DNA of 44,842 nt, taken from the NCBI GenBank assembly GCA_046316495.1, contig JBKDAM010000051.1:1-44842 (forward strand). The letters run 5' to 3'. The stretch is from M3007 sp046316495 (lineage in GTDB: Bacteria > Bacteroidota > Bacteroidia > Chitinophagales > Saprospiraceae). Every line of letters starts with the position of its first letter. Position 1 is the first letter of the stretch. Below are positions 16,394-21,998 of the stretch, piece after piece. The translations under genes were made by a program, and so were the position numbers. Under the pieces are notes generated by a model. That model worked only from the letters and a program-made list of their open reading frames with translations. It was not told where the DNA came from and did not search any database.

Positions 16394-16426
16394 TTTGGCA
16401 CTTTGAAAGTTATGCCATTATATTTG
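16394..16426 (+). promoter_or_regulatory. Promoter of tRNA-His
   Basis: TTTG at 16394-16397, 21 bases, then TATATTTG at 16419-16426, an exact -7 box. The tRNA begins 23 bases further on. The spacing is identical to that of the tRNA-Gly and zinc-ribbon promoters. Confidence 0.8.
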
Positions 16427-16449
16427 CGTCGCTTTTTAAAAGCACACAT

Positions 16450-16524
16450 GGAGGATATAGCTCAGCTGGTTAGAGCGCTAGTTTGTGGCACTAGAGGTCG
16501 TGGGTTCGAAACCCATTATTCTCC
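16450..16524 (+). tRNA. tRNA-His (GTG)
   Basis: 75 bases counting the extra 5' G (position -1) that pairs with discriminator C73, the identity element of bacterial tRNA-His. The acceptor GAGGATA pairs TATTCTC, the D arm is GCTCAGCTGGTTAGAGC, the anticodon arm CTAGT-TTGTGGC-ACTAG gives GTG, and the T arm is GTGGGTTCGAAACCCAT. CCA is not encoded. Confidence 0.97.
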
Positions 16525-16532
16525 CTGAAATC

Positions 16533-16561
16533 AAGCCGTTTCGAAAGAGACGGCTTTTTTT
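16533..16561 (+). terminator. Rho-independent terminator after tRNA-His
   Basis: AAGCCGTTTC and GAGACGGCTT form a 10-pair stem (one G-U) closed by a GAAA tetraloop, followed by a T-run to 16561. Confidence 0.9.
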
Positions 16562-16657
16562 GTTTGTCTTCTATCTTGAGCAGGCTTGATTTGATCTACC
16601 TGGCCATAGAAGGTTTTCATTTGAATCTCAGGTAGCTTCTGTTTTTTTGGTTCTTCA

Positions 16658-16688
16658 TTTGTTTGAAACCATCTTTTTTTTACCTTTA
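16658..16688 (+). promoter_or_regulatory. Candidate promoter of the Gfo/Idh/MocA gene
   Basis: TTTG at 16658-16661, 19 bases, then TACCTTTA at 16681-16688, one base off TAnnTTTG. The resulting leader of about 95 bases contains CTACCCGG (16711-16718) and CCGGGTAG (16757-16764), which can pair over a 38-base loop. Confidence 0.5.
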
Positions 16689-16789
16689 CAAGTCCTAAAT
16701 TATTGACTGCCTACCCGGAAGGAGCGGGGCGGTTGAACTGTTTCATCACCTGTTTGCCGGGTAGCCGGCCGACGCAATGTTTCTGTTTT

Positions 16790-18181
16790 ATGCCTATTAG
16801 CAGAAGATCCCTTCTAAAATCATTTGGTGTAGCCTCCGGTGCCGCTTTGCTTGCTGATTTTCCATTGGATGTTTTGGCGACTGCAAGGCCAATTTTGGAA
16901 GAGGCCTATCCATTTTCCCCTTATGAGCCCCAAAAAACCATCACTGCCATCACATTGGGAGCGGGATCACGGGGAAATGTTTACGGAGGATATGCCCTTC
17001 AATTCCCAAATGCCCTGGATATCGTAGGCGTAGCAGAACCGAATCCGGTCCGGAATGAGCGCTACAGCAAAAAGCATCAAATTGAGAATAAAAACAGGTT
17101 CAACACCTGGGAGGATGTCTTCAAAGTGCCAAAATTTGCGGACGCGGTGATTATCACCACCCCTGACAGATTGCACTACGGTCCCTGCATGGCTGCCTTA
17201 AAAGCAGGGTATGATGTTTTGTTAGAAAAACCAATATCCCCTAGCCAGAAAGAATGCGAAGATATCTTGGCGCTATCCAAAAAAACAGGGAGAATTGTGG
17301 CAGTCTGCCATGTACTTCGCTATGCGCCCTATTTCGTCAAACTCCGAAAAGTTATCCAGTCCGGTGCTATCGGTGAATTAGTTAGTATTCAACACTTGGA
17401 GCCAATTGGGCACGTGCACATGTCCCATTCCTATGTGAGGGGCAATTGGCACAACCGGCATGAGACGACCCCAATCATTTTGGCAAAAAGTTGCCATGAT
17501 CTGGACATTCTACGTTGGATGGTAGACAAACCCTGCACCAAAGTGGTTGCGATGGGTGGAATCAAATGGTTTAAAAAGGAAAATGCACCTGCCGGAAGCA
17601 CCGCCCGGTGCAGCGATGGTTGTGCTGTAGAAGGAAGTTGCCCCTATTCTGCTTTAAAGATTTACCATCGAAATCGAAGCTGGACTCATGTATTTGACCT
17701 TCCCGAAGATCGGGAAAAACAAGGAGAGGCCATCCTGGAATACTTAAAAACCACCAATTACGGACGCTGCGTTTACCGAATGGAAAATAATCAGGAGGAC
17801 CACTACATCTGCAACCTGGAATTTGAGGGAGGGGTTACTGCCAATTTTTCCATGGAAGCCTTTACCTCGTACGAAGGAAGAAGAACACGTGTGATGGGTA
17901 GTATGGGGGATATAGTGGGAGATATGAACACCTTCACCGTTACCGATTTTCGGACTGGAAAGTCGGAAGTATTTGACCACAGCAAAATTGAAGATGTAGA
18001 GAACTACAAAAACTCTGGGCATGGAGGAGGAGATTGGCTTTTGGTGAACGACTGGATTGCAGCGATCAGCGAGCGTAATCCCGCCCTCTTGACTTCCACG
18101 ATTGACGCCTCCATCGAAAGCCATATTATGGGCTTTAAAGCCGAAAAAAGTAGAGCATCAGGTAAGGTGGAGCGCTTGTAA
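16790..18181 (+). CDS. Tat-exported Gfo/Idh/MocA family oxidoreductase
   Basis: 463 residues from the ATG at 16790; a TTG at 16703 would place 29 unrelated residues ahead of the signal. The N-terminus SRRSLLKSFGVASGAALLA is a twin-arginine signal, so the enzyme is exported folded, with cofactor. A Rossmann domain (ITLGAGSRGNVYGGY) and the EKPIS motif (Lys of the EKP signature) define the family; the second half is the alpha/beta C-terminal domain. A cysteine cluster, ARCSDGC...EGSCPYSA (about residue 285), is an insertion seen in a Bacteroidota subgroup. It probably oxidizes or deglycosylates a sugar; the substrate is unknown. Its stop codon overlaps the phosphatase start by one base (TAATG). 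Confidence 0.9.
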   Translation: MPISRRSLLKSFGVASGAALLADFPLDVLATARPILEEAYPFSPYEPQKTITAITLGAGSRGNVYGGYALQFPNALDIVGVAEPNPVRNERYSKKHQIENKNRFNTWEDVFKVPKFADAVIITTPDRLHYGPCMAALKAGYDVLLEKPISPSQKECEDILALSKKTGRIVAVCHVLRYAPYFVKLRKVIQSGAIGELVSIQHLEPIGHVHMSHSYVRGNWHNRHETTPIILAKSCHDLDILRWMVDKPCTKVVAMGGIKWFKKENAPAGSTARCSDGCAVEGSCPYSALKIYHRNRSWTHVFDLPEDREKQGEAILEYLKTTNYGRCVYRMENNQEDHYICNLEFEGGVTANFSMEAFTSYEGRRTRVMGSMGDIVGDMNTFTVTDFRTGKSEVFDHSKIEDVENYKNSGHGGGDWLLVNDWIAAISERNPALLTSTIDASIESHIMGFKAEKSRASGKVERL

Positions 18182-18867
18182 TGCCAAAAAGAAGTTTTGC
18201 CATTACGGATATTCATGGATGCGCCAACACCTTGGACGCCTTACTAGACCAAATCGGGTTATCCCAATCCGACCACCTGTATTTGTTGGGTGACTACATT
18301 GACCGAGGACCGCGCAGTAAAGAAGTGCTGGACATACTACTGGCGCTACAACGAAAGCAATATCCCATGACTGTATTGCGGGGCAACCATGAACAGCTTT
18401 TCTTGGATGCCCTGCAATCAGGGGAAAAGGCAGTTGCCTGGGAAAAAGGGGTAGGCGCTACGGCACTCCCCTCTTTTGGAGTGAGCAAATTAGAAGATAT
18501 CCCGGAGGAATACCGACACTTTATCGCTCAAACGGAGCTTTATTGTAAAATTCCGGGGTACATCCTGGTACATGCAGGATTAAATTTTGAGAAAACAGAT
18601 CCTTTGAGTGACCCATGGGCCCTTCTTTGGTCTCGGCAATGGCAGGATAAAATTCGGCCAGACTGGCTTGAAGGGAGGATCGTAGTACACGGACATACTC
18701 CAATTACCCTGTACGATTTTGAAGCGCAGTTTTCGGAGAAAAAGCCAGTTTACTCCATTAACCTGGACATTGGATGTGCTCTTAAACAGCAGAAAGAAGG
18801 GTACGGATACTTGTGCGCCTATGACCTTTATGAGCAGAAATGCTATTTAGAGCGCAACAAAGAGTAA
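18181..18867 (+). CDS. PPP-type metallophosphoesterase (serine/threonine phosphatase-like)
   Basis: 228 residues. The metal-binding motifs of the PPP family are all present: DIHG (Asp10, His12), GDYIDRG (Asp38), RGNHE (Asn69, His70), VHAG and VHGHTP. Bacterial members dephosphorylate phosphoproteins or hydrolyse diadenosine tetraphosphate; the choice cannot be made from sequence alone. It is cytoplasmic, with no signal peptide. Its ATG shares an A with the TAA of the oxidoreductase gene, so translation is probably coupled, although the two products are in different compartments. Confidence 0.93.
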   Translation: MPKRSFAITDIHGCANTLDALLDQIGLSQSDHLYLLGDYIDRGPRSKEVLDILLALQRKQYPMTVLRGNHEQLFLDALQSGEKAVAWEKGVGATALPSFGVSKLEDIPEEYRHFIAQTELYCKIPGYILVHAGLNFEKTDPLSDPWALLWSRQWQDKIRPDWLEGRIVVHGHTPITLYDFEAQFSEKKPVYSINLDIGCALKQQKEGYGYLCAYDLYEQKCYLERNKE

Positions 18868-18980
18868 AAAGAGTTGGTTTTCAAAAAGTACTGATTTAAA
18901 GTATTCCCATTTGTGTTCCTATCCCAGAAGCGTATTTGTGGGAAACCGTTTTACTTCATCCTTTACCCAAAAAAGAGTTT

Positions 18981-19982
18981 ATGTTTATTCCACTAACTGG
19001 CTTTAGTATTGCTGCCGTCATTATTTTTTTTGCGGGAAAACGACTTTCGTATTATGGAGACTTACTGGCGGATCAAACCGGTATGGGGAAGGCATGGACA
19101 GGTTTGATCCTGATGTCAGCCGTAACTTCCCTCCCCGAATTGATGGTTGGGGTAAGTTAAAGTGTCATCGTTCAATCACCCGATTTAGCGGTTGGAGACA
19201 TTTTAGGAAGTTGCGCCTTTAATCTATGCATTTTAGCCTTAATGGACTTTTTTACACCGAAAAATAATCCGCTTTTTAATGCCGCTTCAAAAACACAGGT
19301 GTTGGCAGGCTTATTTGCCATCATTCTGCTTAATTTGGTGGGTTTGGGTCTATTTTTAGAAGACGAGATGGTTTTGATTCCTTATGTTGGGTTGACAACG
19401 GTCTCCTTTGGGGTTATCTATTTTGTCTCCCTTAAGACCATTTATGAGTACCAGCGGCAGCAAGTAAGTATCCCACAGCTTGAGCATGCGCATCCAGAGC
19501 AACTCACAATAAAAACCATTGTGCTTAGGTACAGCCTATATGCGTTGATCATTGTACAGGCTGCGCTTTCCTTGCCTTATTTCGCGGAGCAATTAGCCCA
19601 CGCTAGCGGGCTAAGCCAATCCTTTGTGGGCACCCTATTTTTGGCCATTTCCACCTCACTACCTGAGATAGCGGTGTCTCTGGCAGCGGTTCGGATGGGA
19701 TCAATTGATCTAGCTATTGGCAACTTAATGGGCAGCAACTTACTTAATGTGTTTATTTTATTTTTAGATGACCTCCTTTACACCAAGGGCCATCTCTTGA
19801 AGGATGCGAGTGACAGCAATCTAATATCTGTGTTTTTTGTAGTCCTAATGTCGGCAGTTGCCTGTGTAGGCTTTGTTTTTCCAAGCCAACAAAAGCGGAG
19901 CCTAGTATCAATCACCAGTTTTTTGATTTTGATTTTATGGCTGATAAATATGGGTCTTTTTATGGCTGCCCCACCCTATTAG
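18981..19982 (+). pseudogene. CaCA-family cation (Na+/Ca2+-type) antiporter, interrupted by in-frame TAA
   Basis: Two open frames in the same reading frame make one protein of about 332 residues, split by TAA at 19158-19160. The part before encodes MFIPLTGFSIAAVIIFFAG to the first alpha repeat (SAVTSLPELMVGVS); the part after continues SVIVQSPDLAVGDILGSCAFN without a break in homology. The second alpha repeat (STSLPEIAVSLAAV, AIGNLMGSNLLN) is intact. This is the Ca2+/cation antiporter architecture of inverted alpha repeats. A single base change such as TCA to TAA would explain it. The ATG at 19242 lies in mid-protein and is not a sensible independent start. Alternatives are sequencing error or stop read-through. 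The ATG at 18981 fits the first helix. Confidence 0.82.
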
Positions 19983-20359
19983 CGAAAACTCCTAGTGTAG
20001 GGTAAGGGGGAGCACTTTTCTGAGTTCCAAGGCGTATTTTACCCTAAGAATTTTGCTTGGTTTTTACTGAAGGATGGCGATTTGTTTTTGGGAAAAAAAC
20101 AGACTGCCATCCTTTTTTTATTTTCGAAAAAAAAATTTTAAAGAACCCTTTTTTGCGAAATAATTATTTTGAACTAGTTGTTAATCAAATAATAACAATA
20201 GAAACAAGGCAATTTCAATTTAAAATAAAACTCTTTTTTTGATTTTGTTCATGAACTTTTATTTTTTTTATTTTAATTTCCGTAAACAATTATTGCAGTT
20301 GATCGTTTTAGAATAATGTTCGCATTTATGAATAACAATTAAACTAATTCACTTTTACT
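19983..20359. other. AT-rich intergenic region before the rhodopsin gene, 377 bases
   Basis: No gene is seen. It holds a strong terminator (20070-20119), long A and T tracts from 20110 to 20290, and a 10-base palindrome GTTCATGAAC at 20247-20256. A weak promoter candidate is TTG (in TATTGCAG near 20293), 18 bases, then TAATGTTC; it would leave a leader of about 40 bases before the ATG at 20360. An additional inverted repeat, TAGGGTAA (19998-20005) and TTACCCTA (20039-20046), precedes the terminator. Confidence 0.5.
20070..20119 (+). terminator. Rho-independent terminator between antiporter and rhodopsin
   Basis: AAGGATGGC (20070-20078) pairs with GCCATCCTT (20106-20114). Inside a 4x4 internal loop, TGTTTTT (20083-20089) pairs with AAAAACA (20095-20101). 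The stem is followed by seven T. It ends any transcript coming from the antiporter locus. Confidence 0.85.
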
Positions 20360-21097
20360 ATGGGTACATTTTTTACGAGTCCTTTTTTGTTGTTCGCAGG
20401 ATTGTCTGCGAATGACTACGTAGGTTTCACCTTCTTCATCGGTTACATGGCTATGTTTGCCGCTTCTGTCTTCTTCTTTTTTGAGCGTCAACAAGTAGAA
20501 GGCAAATGGAAAACCTCCCTCCTGATTGCTGGCCTGATTACCATGATTGCATCTGTGCACTACTACTACATGCGCGATGTATGGATGACAACCGGACAAT
20601 CGCCCACTCAATTCCGCTACATTGACTGGATCTTGACTGTTCCGCTCATGTGCGTGGAATTTTATTTAATCCTGAAGGCATTCGGTGCAAAAATCGAATT
20701 GCTTTGGAAAATGATTGGTTATTCTTTGTTGATGCTAGTTGCAGGTTACCTTGGAGAGACTGCCTACCGCGATAACAGCGTGTTGTGGGGTATTATTTCT
20801 ACAGTTGGTTACGTAGGTATTCTATACGAAGTATGGATGGGCTCTGCGAGCAAGCTGGCGAACAACTCCAATGACCCACACCTGAAGTCTGCATTCCGCG
20901 CATTAGGATGGTTTGTATTGGTGGGTTGGGCGATCTACCCAATTGGCTACATGGCAATCGAGACTGATGGCTGGTTGCGCAACGTTATTGCTGTCAACAA
21001 TATGGATTTAATCTACAACATTGGTGATGCGGTGAACAAGATTGGCTTCGGATTGGTGATTTATAGCTTGGCTGTTAAGTCAAAAGAAACTCACTAA
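20360..21097 (+). CDS. Proteorhodopsin, DTE-type light-driven proton pump
   Basis: 245 residues, seven hydrophobic helices. Helix C reads FRYIDWILTVPLMCVEFYLIL, giving the functional motif Asp89 (proton acceptor), Thr93 and Glu100 (proton donor). This DTE set is that of outward proton pumps and differs from the NDQ sodium pumps and NTQ chloride pumps. The retinal Schiff-base lysine is Lys227 in DAVNK, with counter-ion Asp223. His67 in VHYYYMR corresponds to the proteorhodopsin His75 that tunes the acceptor pKa. The spectral tuning position, eight after Asp89, is Met97, which in flavobacterial proteorhodopsins goes with green absorption. Helix E holds Gly144, Gly150 and Gly153. No retinal-synthesis gene is in the window. 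The gene is flanked by two terminators, so it is probably monocistronic. Confidence 0.97.
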   Translation: MGTFFTSPFLLFAGLSANDYVGFTFFIGYMAMFAASVFFFFERQQVEGKWKTSLLIAGLITMIASVHYYYMRDVWMTTGQSPTQFRYIDWILTVPLMCVEFYLILKAFGAKIELLWKMIGYSLLMLVAGYLGETAYRDNSVLWGIISTVGYVGILYEVWMGSASKLANNSNDPHLKSAFRALGWFVLVGWAIYPIGYMAIETDGWLRNVIAVNNMDLIYNIGDAVNKIGFGLVIYSLAVKSKETH

Positions 21098-21199
21098 TTC
21101 AAACACTCTAACCATCTGATCAAAATAGGCATTCCCAAAGCGGGTTTAGCTGAAGATCCAGATGGATTTTGAATCGTTTTCAATGCGAACTTTAGTGAT

Positions 21200-21235
21200 C
21201 AGGTCATCGGAATTTCCGGTGGCCTGTTCTTTTTT
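21200..21235 (+). terminator. Rho-independent terminator after rhodopsin
   Basis: CAGGTCATCGG and CCGGTGGCCTG form an 11-pair stem with two G-U pairs and a short AATTT loop, followed by TTCTTTTTT. It lies about 100 bases past the rhodopsin stop. Confidence 0.87.
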
Positions 21236-21267
21236 AAGATCTCAGGATGATTCATCGGTTAAAGCCC

Positions 21268-21296
21268 TTGCAAACGCCTGGCCTTCCGTACCTTCG
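21268..21296 (+). promoter_or_regulatory. Candidate promoter of the HAD phosphatase gene
   Basis: TTG at 21268-21270, 18 bases, then TACCTTCG at 21289-21296, one base off TAnnTTTG. Five bases separate it from the ATG at 21302, so a leaderless transcript is possible. Confidence 0.4.
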
Positions 21297-21301
21297 CCCT
21301 T

Positions 21302-21949
21302 ATGATAGCAGAACAACCACTCGCCCTAATTTTTGATATGGACGGCACCATGATTGACAACATGGGAGTCCACAACGAATGTTGGCAGGAAGTCCTTAGC
21401 AAATACGGGCTACCGCTTAGCCTTGAAGAGGTAAAAGCCCGCTGTCACGGCAAAAACAAAGACATAATTGATCGTCTTTTTGAGGGCAAATACAGTCCGG
21501 AGGAAGCTAGACATATCGCAGAGGAGAAAGAAGCACTTTACAGAGAGCGTTTTGCGCATCGGCTTCACTTGGTGGAAGGTCTGAAGGAACTCTTGATAAC
21601 GGTGCAAAAAGCAGGTGTTCCAATGGGAATTGGCACAGCTGCCCCTCCAGAAAATGTAGCATTTGCCTTGGACCATCTAAAAATTCGCCCCTACTTCCAA
21701 TCGGTAGTGGACGCTGAGCAAGTGCAAAATGGAAAACCTGCTCCGGATGTTTTCTGGAAAGTAGCGGACGAATTGGGGGTACCCTACGAGCGCTGCCTGG
21801 TGTTTGAAGATTCACCAACAGGCGCTCGTGCAGCTTTTAATGCCCGCATGAAAGCAATTATAGTAACGACCACCCATCAACCCAACGAATTTGAAGGAAT
21901 AGAGAGCGTGTTAGGATTCATTCCCAACTACCAATCATTGACCTTTTAA
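21302..21949 (+). CDS. HAD superfamily phosphatase, beta-phosphoglucomutase-like
   Basis: 215 residues. Motif I is FDMDGT (Asp12 nucleophile, Asp14), followed by a cap domain beginning MGVHNECWQEVL and HGKNKDII. Motif II is GIGTAAPP, motif III is the lysine in NGKPAPDVF, and motif IV is VFEDSPTGARAA. This is subfamily IA of HAD hydrolases; the cap resembles beta-phosphoglucomutase and sugar-phosphate phosphatases, but the exact substrate cannot be stated. It is cytoplasmic. It is convergent with the formate dehydrogenase genes, its stop lying 49 bases from theirs. Confidence 0.92.
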   Translation: MIAEQPLALIFDMDGTMIDNMGVHNECWQEVLSKYGLPLSLEEVKARCHGKNKDIIDRLFEGKYSPEEARHIAEEKEALYRERFAHRLHLVEGLKELLITVQKAGVPMGIGTAAPPENVAFALDHLKIRPYFQSVVDAEQVQNGKPAPDVFWKVADELGVPYERCLVFEDSPTGARAAFNARMKAIIVTTTHQPNEFEGIESVLGFIPNYQSLTF

Positions 21950-21998
21950 ACACTAACTGGTGAACTCTTCCCAGCAGCCACAGGGCTGTAGTTAGCTC

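Noticed and set aside
19242..19982. Independent 246-residue gene starting at the ATG at 19242
   Set aside because: The ATG lies in mid-protein of the CaCA antiporter, and the bases before it continue the family sequence in the same frame up to the TAA.
21950..21998. Possible bidirectional terminator between the HAD and fdhA genes (CTAACT...AGTTAG)
   Set aside because: The stem is short and interrupted and no T-run follows on either strand.
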